A stretch of DNA of 64,000 nt, taken from contig OZ023274.1 of assembly GCA_964007475.1 (NCBI GenBank), positions 77,325,303 to 77,389,302 of the forward strand. The letters run 5' to 3'. The position numbers and the translations under genes were made by a program. Below the pieces are notes generated by a model, which ran no database searches, was not told where the DNA came from, and saw nothing but the letters and a program-made list of their open reading frames with translations. Below are positions 25,601 to 36,430 of this stretch, one piece after another (position 1 is the stretch's first letter; each line of letters starts with the position of its first letter). The stretch comes from Hybos culiciformis (lineage: Eukaryota > Arthropoda > Insecta > Diptera > Hybotidae).

Positions 25601-28600
25601 GTGATCTATTGTATGGAAATATAAATAGTAGTTATAAAATTTGGAAGATACAATATATAATTATTAGCAAATTAAAAAAATTGAAATATATCAACTCAAA
25701 ATGAAAAGTCTGTTAAAATAATAACTAGAAACTTTCTTTCAATATAAAACAGAATAACAAAATAAAGATTTATTTAATGAACCAAATTTACATTTTTTGT
25801 CAAAGTCACATTATTATCAATTGTTCCGGTCAGTGGAACAGATTTATTATTGCTACATTTTGTTAGTAATGTAGTTTCGTTAGCACTATTTAATTTTTCA
25901 ATATTTTCGATTTCACTATCGGAATCGATTGTAATTATTGTTTGATTAACTTGCTGTAATGCCGCTGATGTAGGTTTTTCATTTACTTTATCATAGTGTC
26001 TCATGGTAACTGACTGATTATGTTCAATAAAATCATTTTGAGTTATAACTTTAAATAGTTTTTTATTATCTGATTTAATGTTACTTGTTTTGTTACTAAG
26101 ATTAGTTTTATTAGTTATATTAGATGTGTAAGATAAGCCCGACGAACCCACCTCATTATTAATATTTGTTGCATTTTCATTGTTGAATTGAGTTTGCGGC
26201 ACAACTGATTTAGGTGTTAGTTTTTGATTTTGAAGCTGCTGCTGCTGCTGTTGAATTTGAATTGAACCCTTTAGCGGTAATGGGTTAGCTCTTACACGCA
26301 TACAAATATAATAAAAAGCACTGATATCTGTTTTTTTTATGGAATCAGATTGTTTGACCATTTGAGGTCCCACAATTGAACCAAATATTGAGCGAACAAT
26401 ACGAGGAAAATGGGATGGTGTTACTGCACCTTTTCTGTTCGATTTTTGTGCTGCACTTAGATACATTTTGTATAATTCTTGTTGCTCGACCCGACTTGTT
26501 GGTGAGTTTGAAACTATCTCAAATGTAGCAGTGAGCCATGAAATAGCAAATTGTTCATTTTCTTGAGCACTACTTTGTCCTATTGAATGTTGTTGTACTT
26601 GGGGTATTACCGGAATTTTTTTAGAGATAAGTAAATTCTGTGTCACAGGTTGATTACCTAAAGATAGTTTTTGATGTATCTGAGACGGAGATGGCATTTG
26701 ATTCTGTTGTTGATGAAATTGTATTTGATGGGTCTGTTGCATTGTAACGTTTTGAAGATTTGCAATATTTTGTGCAACTATTGGCAACATATTTCCTGGA
26801 ACTGTTTCAACTACTCGCATTAAAATACAACCATCAGGTCCGTATGATTGAGCTTCAACCGTGATTAAAGATACCTGAAATATGTTGTTAACTTAAATTA
26901 TAATTTAATACTGTACTGAAGAGTATTTCCATTTTTTAATTTGGTTTTTTTTTCAAGCCTATATTTCTAAGGGTGATAATTTAATTATATGCCAATAATA
27001 TTTTCATCCAGAAAAAATTCACAGTTTCGAAAATTTTGGTTAATAATTATTGTAAAAATTGTTTCAATGCACAAAATTTTGTATGCTGATTTCGGTCTTT
27101 AACTAAGCATTTTAAGAATTAGTATTTTTTCAACGTTTTAGGAAAATAATTTTTTTTATTTGTTATTTTGTAATAACTATCTTTTGTTGAATTCGACGAA
27201 AACAACTTTAGTTGCATTAAAGTCGTATTTATTATGAATAGTAAAAATAGTTGGTAAACCGAACAAAATTAAAACGATAAATTTGCAATATTTTTTAGCT
27301 ATAAATTAAAAAAAAAACATTATCGCATCGATCATTAAAATGAAAACATTATGCCAACAAATTTAAAGTGGAAAAATTATCTTACTGATAGTAATCTAAT
27401 TACAATGTTATTAAATCAAGTATATATTTAAATTTTGAAATTATACTCACTAAAGTATCAACAATTCCTTGAATTTGAATGACATAGTTACAAGAGCGTC
27501 CGCCCAAAGAAGTCAATGAATATATGCATTCCAAAGTATATATTAATAACATTATGTCATTCAGTGATAAAAATAAACTTATTTGATTATAAATTTTTTG
27601 GTCTAAACATTTATGCAAATGATTGTCATTGTTATCTCTTTGTGCTAGCTTTGCTAATATTTCCAAGCAACTTATAATAACACCACGATCCTGACCTTCT
27701 AATCCATCACAAATTGTAGCAAGTAAACAGCGTGTTAAGTTATCTGTAGTAGGATCTAGTAAATCAAGTTCTGTGGCAATATTTCCACAAATATCTAATG
27801 CCATATTATGAATATTTCCCCATCGAATGTTAGAGCACATTACTAAATATCTGAGAAATGTTCGATTTTTAGATAAAACCTGGATGTTCTCATCTAAAAA
27901 ACTTAAATTTCTCATTATAGATGTAATTTGTTGAACTCTTTGTCCAATGTAATCTTGTGTACCTAAACCTCTCCCTAATGATAAGAGCGTCGTTTGATCA
28001 TAAAAACCACTATTATCGGCTAGCATATTTTCAAAAATAGCACTTTTTTCCTCATTTTCAATTTTATCTTCATAAGCTAGTTTAAAAATTTCTGAATTCG
28101 AATGTAGTAGATCTTTCCAAAAGTTTTCTTGGCTATGACGTCGAATATTTTCATATAGTTCCTTGAAATGATTACGCATAGTATCTAAAAGAAAAAAAAA
28201 ATTAAATTGATCCGTTATATTTTGAATTGCAAAATTTTCCTTATTAAATAAAATTTTAAATATTCTACATTAATGACAATATATTATTTATTAATATCGT
28301 TAGTTTCCTTACAATGAGAATAAACGCCAGCATGAGCCACCAAACAATCTACCAATTTAATACAATGTTCAATTTTTAACGTATGTTTTGATTCGTTTGC
28401 CATTAAAATGCAAACATTAATTCCAAAATCTTGTTCATTTGGTAATGGTGACATCAAGGCCAGCATTAATTTTTCGTATTCAGATCCATTGTACAATTCA
28501 GTGGAAAATTTATTTATTATTCTTGAATGTTCTGGCACCATATGCTGATTATAATTATAAGACATTGGAACATTTGACATTTGATAACTTTTTGCTGATG

Positions 28601-29206
28601 ACCATTTTTTATGCCTAGGACCGGCATCATCATCCGGCTCTTCACTTCGGTCTGGATCTTCACCAAGAAAAACTAATTTCTCGTATTTATCCAAATAGCG
28701 GGCATAAATAGTTTTTAAAGCGACTGTTGAGTTCACACATCGTTGAGGAAGTCCAATGTCTGTTACAACTTCGTCCCATTCATTTCTGAGATTAACTTTA
28801 AGCCAACCACCACGAGAAACAACTTCTTGATATAATTTATGTAAATCAATTTCTCGACCCGAAATTCTAGGTAAACGTGTAACTGGTGTGCTTAAAATAT
28901 AAAAAAAAATAGTTAGTAAGGTGTAGGTATATAGTGTATCTATCTACATAAGCACCACAAAAATAACTAGTTAGGTATGTTATATGTAGGAACATTGGCG
29001 GAAATTTTAACTCTAACTTACTTTCGAGCTTCATGAAAACTTAGAAGATCTTTAAAGAATTTTTCTCGATTATCAGCATACTTATCAATGTTTCGTTTTC
29101 TCGATTTTGGTCCTGCTGGAATTGGAGTTGAATTACTGTCATCACAATTTTGTTGTTGTTGTTGTGGCGCTTGTTGTGACGACGAAGCTGAAGAATCTGT
29201 AGTCAT
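19584..29206 (-). CDS. ARID2: ARID2/Bap170, PBAF-type SWI/SNF chromatin remodeller subunit, 10 exons
   Basis: ARID2 (fly Bap170) is a signature nuclear subunit of the PBAP/PBAF remodelling complex. Exons on the minus strand: 29206-29022, 28890-28313, 28184-27451, 26874-25792, 25605-25177, 23079-20636, 20573-20387, 20335-20114, 20013-19922 and 19683-19584. All splice sites are GT-AG, and phases join into one frame of 2017 residues plus stop (human about 1835). Order of parts: ARID at about 45-145, helical ARM-like repeats at about 180-500, RFX-type domain at about 605-695, Asn/Ser/Thr-rich then very Gln-rich middle (about 700-1800), two C2H2 zinc-finger-like units at about 1806-1878, and a conserved C-terminal tail with [17 protein letters not shown]. 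The start is the ATG at 29206; the frame is open upstream but has only a TTG there. It shares its upstream region with ACAA2. Confidence 0.93.
19922..20013 (-). CDS. ARID2: ARID2 exon 9 (conserved C-terminal block)
   Basis: Reads [20 protein letters not shown] and on to TYTTVAKR, closely matching the vertebrate [20 protein letters not shown] block. It ends in phase 2. Confidence 0.92.
20114..20335 (-). CDS. ARID2: ARID2 exon 8
   Basis: 74 codons: a basic helix (LAVQKRLTQ), a Ser/Ala-rich linker, then AAMQAIKRHSGDYSNPKELT leading into the conserved C-terminal block. The donor is the weak ACG|GTTAGA. Confidence 0.85.
20387..20573 (-). CDS. ARID2: ARID2 exon 7 (C2H2 zinc-finger region)
   Basis: Supplies the His pair of the first finger (YRHACKIH) and a second finger from FCQWGAYASGLCDG to MTHLQDRHC, matching the C-terminal fingers of ARID2 (family HLQDKHC). 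It ends in phase 0. Confidence 0.92.
20636..23079 (-). CDS. ARID2: ARID2 exon 6 (giant Gln-rich exon, start of first zinc finger)
   Basis: A 2.4-kb exon of mainly disordered sequence: many Gln runs, QTGQQ and QQQ-Ile/Val repeats, and a tandem of RAGTPxPSxPQ-type units near its end. It finishes with YMWICDWRGCPR, the Cys pair of the first C2H2-like finger. The acceptor (GAAAAG|CTT) has a poor pyrimidine tract but is the only AG giving the required phase 0. Confidence 0.88.
23446..23699. mobile_element. 254-bp MITE with 36-bp perfect TIRs in ARID2 intron 5
   Basis: The ends are exact inverted copies, 36 bp each, opening TGAGCCGTTTATTTTGAAAG. They are flanked by TA on both sides (23444-23445 and 23700-23701), the target duplication of the Tc1/mariner group. 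No coding capacity remains. The identical arms suggest a young insertion or recent amplification. Confidence 0.92.
24995..25108 (-). other. Orphan 37-codon open frame in ARID2 intron 5
   Basis: The frame runs from ATG at 25108 to TAA at 24995 and reads MSVINNMFNPAGSYKNALSR, then FFDNSRGYLHAAK and TYIV. Its composition is balanced and coding-like, with Gly, Pro, Ala, His and Asp rather than the Phe/Ile/Lys/Asn of chance frames here. It lies on the ARID2 strand, about 70 nt past the exon 5 donor. It could be an alternative exon or a piece of a decayed mobile element; I do not recognise the protein. Confidence 0.3.
25177..25605 (-). CDS. ARID2: ARID2 exon 5 (Ser/Thr/Asn-rich linker)
   Basis: 143 codons of low-complexity Ser, Thr, Asn, Ile and Gln without a recognisable fold. 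It is placed by a clean acceptor (ACAATAG|ATC), a donor (CATCAG|GTAACA) and phase 0 at both ends. This composition suits the disordered middle of ARID2, but it is the least certain coding exon of the gene. Confidence 0.75.
25792..26874 (-). CDS. ARID2: ARID2 exon 4 (RFX-type domain)
   Basis: After SYGPDGCILMRVVE comes NEQFAISWLTATFEIVSN … LYKMYLSAAQKSNRKGAVTP … RIVRSIFGSIVGPQ … FYYICMRV at about 26556-26286, the RFX-like winged-helix domain of ARID2. The rest is Asn/Thr-rich linker with a short Gln tract and an acidic IDSDSEIENIE patch. Confidence 0.92.
27451..28184 (-). CDS. ARID2: ARID2 exon 3 (helical ARM-like repeats)
   Basis: Encodes about 245 residues of amphipathic helices, for example IRWGNIHNMALDICGNIATE and LYTLECIYSLTSLGG-type segments. 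These match the repeat region that anchors ARID2 in the complex. It ends in phase 0 at ACTTTA|GTGAGT. Confidence 0.9.
28313..28890 (-). CDS. ARID2: ARID2 exon 2 (core of the ARID DNA-binding domain)
   Basis: Starts by completing an Asn codon and reads TPVTRLPRISGREIDLYKLY, then VSRGGWLKVNLRNEWDEV and IYARYLDKYEKLVFLGED, an ARID domain with its conserved GGW and YLxxYE. An acidic SEEPDDD linker follows, then the first helices of the ARM-like region (IKLVDCLVAHAGVYSH). Confidence 0.93.
29022..29206 (-). CDS. ARID2: ARID2 exon 1 (start and beginning of the ARID domain)
   Basis: Encodes 61 residues: a Ser/Gln-rich leader, a basic KSRKRN patch that could act in nuclear import, and FFKDLLSFHEAR, the opening of the ARID fold. 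It ends in phase 2 at CGAAA|GTAAGT. Confidence 0.9.
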
Positions 29207-30006
29207 TATGTTTTTTTTCTTTTCTTTCAATTTTTCAAATTTTTAAAGTAAAATTTTTATTTCATTAGAAATAATTTGCTCATACGATTATTTGTAACTT
29301 TTTGTTTTAATTGAAAAGAATAAAAAATAATTAAAAAAAAATAAAATAAAAAATTCGGCAAATTTTATTGTGATTTTTTTTGAGTTTGACAATATAATAT
29401 TATAATAGTGAATCAAGTGAATAAATTTTCTTTTCACACTGATAAAGTTAATGCGACACTTGTGGTTAGTTTTTGCATTTATAAATTGATATTCATTATT
29501 ATTATAATTTTTTTTCATACAATTGAAATAATTTTTATAAAATAATTTTATCTAGCCGTTCTGTCCGGACTTCTTGAAAATATTTCATAATTAATAATTT
29601 TCTTATAAATTTTGTTATTATTTTCCTGAAAGTTATTCATGCATATATTTTTAAATTAGGATATTTTTATTGAGTGAGTCGCAAACAAAAAAATATTTTA
29701 AAAATTAAAGTTGAGTTTTGAGTGGTTTGTTTGTTAATAAAATAAATTGAGTGAAATTTTGATAAACAAAAAACTACAGTTTTTCTTTTCTTTCAATGAA
29801 ACGTCATCTATCGCTCGTTTCGTTTGTGACTGAAACAGAATTTTTTTTATTATTTTTTGCACGAAAGTTGTTGAACCTGGTTGACTGAAGGTTGAATTAA
29901 AATTTCTATTTGATATTAAAAATTGATAAAAAAAAAACTTAAACTATTTCTTAAATTTTAAATAAATTTAAAGCATTTGGATTAAAAAAATATATTGTTT
30001 GTTATA
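29207..30006. promoter_or_regulatory. Shared head-to-head upstream region of ARID2 (-) and ACAA2 (+)
   Basis: Only 800 bp separate the two divergent start codons. The region is A+T-rich with less biased islets near 29555-29580 (AGCCGTTCTGTCCGGAC) and 29800-29890 (ATCGCTCGTTTCGTTTGTGA). It should contain both transcription starts and may act as a bidirectional promoter. No TATA box is clearly placed. Confidence 0.6.
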
Positions 30007-31864
30007 ATGTCAGCACTAACTAAAGGTTTGTTGTTTGTATTTAAATGAAATCAATTTGTTAAAAATTAGAAAAAAAAGAAATTATTGTTGTTCAACAGGT
30101 TTGGCCGGTTTTGGGAAACAAAAAAAGTAGAGGATAGTGGAGCACTTACCTACCTAACTCCAATTTGTAATTAAGCTCGAAGTTTTATCCTAATTTGTTC
30201 TTGACTTTTGCCAGGAATCATCTACAAAAAATTAAAAAAAAAACATTTTTTTTCTGAAGTCCAAAGTTCATCGTCTCGGTTACAAACAGATAGTCTTTAT
30301 TTTTTAAAGTATTTCTTTTTTATATAAAAAAAATTATATTTATTTTTGTTTTTTCAATAATATAAAAAAAAAACATAATTTATGTACTTTGAACTTATTT
30401 TTTAATTGAAAATAATCAATTTCACGATTGATCATCCTCTAGGTCTAGATATCAAAAGAAAAATCATCCTACGTCTACCTATCTACCTATAAAGAAATAA
30501 TTTCCTAATCGAAAGCCAATTGTAGTGTTTGTATTGATGTTTTTTTTTAATTTTAGGTATTTTTATTGTTGGCGCAAAGAGAACTGCGTTCGGAGCTTTT
30601 GGTGGATCCTTCAAAAATACATCTCAGACTCAATTACAAGTTGCAGCGTCAAAAGCGGCTATCCAATCGGCTGGCCTGAAACCTGAGCAAATCGATTCTG
30701 TAATAATCGGAAATGTAGTCACGGTAAAAAAAATACATATAAATCATAATCACATCAAATTTTCAGTTTAAAACATTCTATTATTTTTAGGCATCTTCTA
30801 CAGAGGGAATTTATTTACCCCGTCACACATCATTACATTGTGGAATACCAATAGATCGTCCAGCGTTAGGCGTTAATCGACTTTGTGGTTCAGGTTTTCA
30901 ATCAGTGGTTAATGGTGCACAAGACATTATATTGGGTGCAGCTAAAGTTTCTTTAACAGGCGGTGTTGAAAATATGTCGCATGCACCATTCATGGTTCGC
31001 AATGTTAGATTTGGTACAGTATTGGGACAAAATTACAATCTTGAAGATTCTTTGTGGGCCAGTTTAACGGATATATACTGTAAGTCTCCAATGGCAATAA
31101 CGGCAGAAAATTTAGCTGAAAAATACAAAATTTCAAAAGAACGAGTCAATGAATTTTCATTAAGATCACAAACATTATGGAAAAAGGCAAATGATGAGGG
31201 TGTATTTAAAACTGAAATAACACCGTATAAATTAAAAGTGAAAGGAAAAGAAGTCGATTTTGCTGTAGATGAGCATCCAAGACCTCAAACAACTTTAGAA
31301 GGTTTAGGAAAACTGCCGTCACTGTTTAAAAAAGATGGTGTTGTAACTGCAGGTACAGCTTCAGGAATTTGTGACGGGGCAGCATCAGTTATTGTTGCAT
31401 CTGAAGAAGCATGCAGAGAATATAATTTAAAGCCGTTGGCTCGTTTAGTAGCTTATTCAACGGTAGGAGTTCCACCGGAAATAATGGGTATCGGACCTGT
31501 TCCAGCAATTGAAAATGTGTTAAAGATCTCAAATTTATCACAAAATGATATTGATTTATTTGAGATAAATGAAGCATTTGCTTCACAGACTTTAGCTTGT
31601 GCCGACCAATTAAAATTAGATTTAAATAAATTGAATGTAAATGGTGGAGCCATTGCTTTAGGACATCCTTTAGCAGCTTCTGGTTCAAGGATAACCGGAC
31701 ATTTGGTTCACGAACTAAAGTAAAAGAAACTAACTTTTTAAATTAAATAAAATTAATTTTATTAAATAAATTTTATTTCTAGACGAAAAAATCTAAAAAG
31801 AGCCATCGGAGCTGCTTGTATCGGAGGAGGTCAAGGTATTGCTGTGCTTTTGGAAGCGGTTTAG
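30007..31864 (+). CDS. ACAA2: Mitochondrial 3-ketoacyl-CoA thiolase (ACAA2/yip2), 4 exons
   Basis: The enzyme cleaves 3-ketoacyl-CoA with CoA to release acetyl-CoA in the last step of mitochondrial fatty-acid beta-oxidation. Exons 30007-30025, 30557-30723, 30791-31719 and 31783-31864 have clean GT-AG borders and join into 398 residues (human ACAA2 has 397). Both thiolase halves are present. The acyl-accepting nucleophile is Cys94 in NRLCGSGFQS, the catalytic His is His354 in GGAIALGHPLAASG, and the second catalytic Cys is Cys384 in CIGGGQG. The N-terminus (MSALTKGIFIVGAKRT) is short with no separate cleavable leader, as in ACAA2, whose N-terminus targets uncleaved. The ATG at 30007 is the only start reaching exon 2 in phase. 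The gene appears intact. Confidence 0.96.
30791..31719 (+). CDS. ACAA2: ACAA2 exon 3 (most of the thiolase fold)
   Basis: A 929-nt exon carrying residues 63-372: the nucleophile loop (Cys94), GGVENMSHAPF, the TSGICDGAA-like segment (here TASGICDGAA), NEAFASQ, and the His354 loop. It ends in phase 2 at CTAAA|GTAAAA. Confidence 0.96.
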
Positions 31865-32039
31865 GTTTTCTAATAATTATAAGGCAAAAGATTATTAATT
31901 TTTATTTTATGTAATGTTTATTTTATACACACTTTATATACATACTAATTTAAGAATATAATATTTTTAAACTGAAGAAAAAATTTGATTAATTTACAAA
32001 AAAATTAGGGGCATTTTGGTAAATAGTAATTAAAGGACC

Positions 32040-32045
32040 AATAAA
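32040..32045 (+). terminator. AATAAA polyadenylation signal candidate for ACAA2
   Basis: AATAAA about 175 nt past the ACAA2 stop codon. It is plausible by distance but weak evidence in this base composition. Confidence 0.35.
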
Positions 32046-35000
32046 TAATCGATGCGGAATATTCAAGAAAAACTTTGGGGTCACAAAATAAAGACCATGG
32101 CCTAACAGTTAAATTTCAAGAATAATAAATTAGGAAAAATAATATCAATTAAAACTTAAAACATGATTAATGAAACATGCAGATGCTGGATATTTCAAAA
32201 CGTCACAAATTGGCATTTTTATATTTTTTGTTACATATTTCTTTGCGTGTCAAATTTGTCTGATTCTTAAGTTATGAGATAAAAAAAATTAAAACATTAA
32301 ATTACTAATGTTTAAAATTCGCAATCAACTTTTAAAAAATTTTAGATAGAGATGGCTAACATTTTATTTTCGTTGTAATCACAAAGAAATAAATTATAAA
32401 ATGAAACACATGTTTTAATTTAATTCCACTATTATTCAATTTAATTAAAAATAAGTTTTAAGTTAGAAAAAATATTTGACGATAATATTACGTAACGTGC
32501 CAATAAACAAATTTATACTTTCTAGGTACCTATAACCTATAACCTATAACGTAAGTATATAATATAGAGAAGTACGTACGTAAAATTGTTTTATATATGT
32601 ACAAAATCAATTCTACATATAAAAATATAGGATTGAGTAATACTATGTATATCAAAATATGAATTTATAATCCATTATTACTTGCTTAACTTCAACAATT
32701 CATAGAAACTTCAAAATTAGATTTTAGATTTAAAAATATTACATAGCGAGCAAATTTATTAATGATGGCGCTTTTAATATAAATTTATAATTAACCTGAT
32801 TGATTTGTTCTTAAAATTAAAAACTTATGTAAAGTTTATGATGAAATTAATAATTTAGGAACACTAAGCCATGGAATTGGTTTTCTAAAAGTTTTGAGAA
32901 ATAATGTTAGAATCATTAGTTATTGAATAGTTCACAATATAATATCTAAAACACGAAGTGAACCATAAGTAAAGCCTCACCGTAATGATAATCATTGCTT
33001 GGAAAGATTTATAATTTAATTGCCTACATAATAAATTTAATTTATGAGTGAAAAATATTTGTGTGTATTACAAATTGAATACTGACTTAATTGTCTATAA
33101 AAAGGAGAAAATTTTGTGAACTTTTTGTTTTGCAACGCCAGACCCTGTCGTTCACAGAATTTTATGTTGGTTTGTACCACACTTATTAGAAAACTTAAAT
33201 GCTAAAATATATAATATGAGTGGAGTTTGATTTTGCATTTTAAATTTCAAAATATTTTAATCTTTGTTTTTAAATTACAACATAAAGTTGACTTCATGTA
33301 ATAAACAATCTACAACTATTACAAAATCACATAATTTTGCCATTATGTTTAAGTTTAATAATTAATAACTAGGCCACTGTCAATTTTGGTTTGAATGACA
33401 TGTTTTTATTATGATTTACTAAATTTTTTTATTTAATTGAAATTTCTTTAAAAATGTTATGACAAGCGTAAAAGCTATTTTTAGAAATAATTTTTTTATA
33501 CTAGGTATCGTCGTATATGATCAACTTCTAATTTCCCTTATACTAAAAATAATAATAATAATAATGACGAATTTCATACATATTTAATTAAAATTCAATT
33601 TTGCCAAAACTATGTGAGTTTAAAAAAAAAAAGAAAAAAAGTAATTTAAGCTACTCCAAAAAACATTACGTAAAATTTGGTAATTTTTTTTTCAAGCTCA
33701 AGGGTCACATTTTATTCACGTATCGTTAAAATTAAATTAATTTGATTTCTATGAATTTATATAAATTTTTACGAATTAACTTTTTCCATTTTTGTATTTT
33801 AAAATTGAATAATAATTATTTTTATTTTTATTCATTTTTTTAAATGTATAAATATATTTTACATGTGTAGTTTTATTTATTTTATATATACATATATTAA
33901 ATTAATTTTTTTTCCCTGATGAAACATATAAGAAAACGTTAAAAAGAGTAAAATGCCTATAGAGATCTTCTGCACGATTTTATAATTTTAACTACTTTTA
34001 ATTATAACGACCGTTGCCTTGTTACAGTTTCTGGGCTATAAATGTGCGTTTTATTAATTTTTTTTTGTAAATAAATATAGTATATAGCTATGTATGTTTT
34101 TTTTAAAGTAATATTAAAAGTTCAGTAGCTATCATTCACATGTACAATAAATAAAAAATATTATTTTAATTACTTTTTAAAAATAAAAATTTCAACTAAA
34201 ATGTGAAATCAAATATCGGAAAAAAAACATGCTTTTTTATATAAATTTATTGGCTGTCATTACGTAATTTATTTTTTAATTGCAAATTAAAAAATATATT
34301 CTTTTATTGCTTCACCTTGGGGTACTTATTAATGTAGTCCACAAATTTTTGCACAACTTGATTGCAATGACATACCTACTAAGTTCTGTAGAATCTTAAA
34401 AATGTTTTTCTACAAATAAATCCAAAATTTTGATTCATTTCCTCCTATTCGAACGAACGATTTTTGTTCTACGAAATCGTTTTTGTTGAATGAACATGAA
34501 TTTAAATGAAAATGTTGCAAATTAATGACAAAAAGCCTATATACAGCTAGAGGAAATTGAATTTACCATCGCTAAGTCCAATTCAAAGATTTAAAAATCA
34601 AATGTAAAGATTTTCCTATGAAGCATAAATGAAGGAACAAAATATTAATAAAAAATTATTTTATCTGATAATAAAAAAAAAATCAAAGGTTTTAAGTATT
34701 TATTTTAATTAAATGTTATCACGATATAAAGTTTTTTTTTGTTGTTTGTTTAATAAATAAAAATTAATAGTTCAATTAAATTTTTTCTGTTTTCCTTTTT
34801 TTTTTTTCCATTGATTAAAATAATTTTCTTATTATAACTCTTAAAAAAGATACAAAATCTTAATTCGACTTCACTAAAGGTAATTTAATACATTTATATG
34901 TATTAAATTAATAATAAAAAATTGGTATACATTTTTTCGTGATTATCTTGATGCGACTTTTGAACTTGTAACTATAATATACATTAAGTATTTATATCTA

Positions 35001-36019
35001 CTACTTTTTCATAACATAAATACAAAATAATAATAGATATTTTCCATGAAAAATTTTAAATTAGCATTGTTATATGTTTTTTTTTTTGCTTCTAAAACAA
35101 TTATTATTATGCTTTTAAAATCAAATGTTAAAGCATAATAATAATAACAAACTTCAATGATGTTCCACATTGATAAAGAAAAGTGTTAAAATAAAATTAT
35201 GAAATAAATAAGATATACATATGTATATAAATATTTTTTTTTATAAACAAGCTTATTTAGCTATCTATAATATTATAACACTTAATAAAATCTGTAACGC
35301 TATTTAAATTTAGATATTTTATATAAAGAAGATAATATTTTTATTTATTAACTATGCCTCTATTATTTTAATTAATGTCACCTTGCCTTTTGATATCAAA
35401 ATTAAGTCAAAAATTGTTATCAAGGTAATTGTACAGAATATACTTAGTACATTTTTTATAAAGTGCCAAAAAAATTGCTTTTCATTTTAGTAAAAAGAGT
35501 TAAAAATAATTAATATAAACATTAGTATTCAATTGAAGTCTATAAAACTTTAATTTTGACAATGTCATTTATGATGTAATTTTTTTTACGCTAAAATAAA
35601 AAAAAAGTACATGTAGGTACATAAAATTTTCGATTTAACTATATTGATTATGCAACTACAGCATGGTTGCCCCTTTTGTGTTTATTTAACAGAGTGAGAT
35701 TATGGTAGAGTTAAACGGAGTTCTTACTTATCAAAATAAAATTAATCTATGTTACAATGTATACGATATCCATATAATTCCTGATTGCAAAAATAACTAA
35801 TAAAAATTTTTTTTCAAATAATACTGTATATCTAAGTAAATAAGTTAGTTAGCTGCATTCCAAGCTATATTCCCTTCTAACGTCGCAAAATGATTTATTC
35901 ATATATATTATTATTTTTTTTAATTTGCAGTTCTTAACATTAATATCTTTTTGATTTATGTATATATATAAAAATTACTTTATGTGCAGTTTCTAAAAGT
36001 AATTAATTTTGCAATAATA
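32046..36019. other. Gene-free stretch downstream of ACAA2
   Basis: A+T-rich sequence with long oligo(A)/(T) runs, a triple CCTATAA tandem at 32529-32549 and a compact hairpin at 35101-35144. No coding segment is supported. Confidence 0.6.
35101..35144. repeat. Hairpin with 15-bp perfect arms
   Basis: TTATTATTATGCTTT (35101-35115) and its exact reverse complement (35130-35144) enclose a 14-nt loop. It is too short and too A+T-rich to claim as a microRNA precursor. Confidence 0.7.
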
Positions 36020-36124
36020 ATGAACCTTAAATGGAAGCCAATATGGATATTTAGCCTTATTTTTTTTTTATTATATTTTTACGCTTACCAAGAAGAATGT
36101 CAAGGCTATTCAAGCTCATTATAA
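36020..36124 (+). other. 34-codon small ORF with a signal-peptide-like sequence
   Basis: The ATG at 36020 opens MNLKWKPIWIFSLIFFLLYF, then AYQEECQGYSSSL and TAA. It has a basic start, a hydrophobic core and a polar tail with one Cys, like a secreted-protein N-terminus. A splice-acceptor-like TTTATGTGCAG lies about 30 nt upstream. The hydrophobic core is mostly TTT/TTA/ATT codons and may be a chance product of T-rich DNA. Confidence 0.2.
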
Positions 36125-36400
36125 TGAATCAATAAAATTGAATATAATTGAAGTAATTTGCATAAAAATAAAATATTTCTTTATTTAAAAAAAAAAAAAT
36201 AAAAATAATATCAATTTAATGGCTTTCTTTTGGCAAACAAGTCTAATTAAAACTGCCATATTATCCATATGCAAACAATTTTCTTATAGAAGAGTTAATA
36301 ACCTTGCGGTCAAATGAAGATGATTTCAATAAATAATATAATTTTTTATTTTTTTTTTACAACAATAATACATAAATAACAAATAATAAATAACAATAAT

Positions 36401-36430
36401 AATAATTGTTATCATCATCGATAACAATTA
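36401..36430. repeat. Hairpin with 12-bp perfect arms
   Basis: ATAATTGTTATC and its reverse complement GATAACAATTAT flank the 6-nt spacer ATCATC. Confidence 0.75.

Noticed and set aside
29207..29230. Upstream TTG start for ARID2
   Set aside because: Non-ATG, gives a Lys-rich leader; the ATG at 29206 has the better context.
31389..31688. Two overlapping minus-strand open frames
   Set aside because: They are antisense shadows of ACAA2 exon 3, whose catalytic motifs fix the real strand.
35101..35144. MicroRNA precursor
   Set aside because: Stem of only 15 bp, A+T simple sequence, and no known insect microRNA seed recognised.
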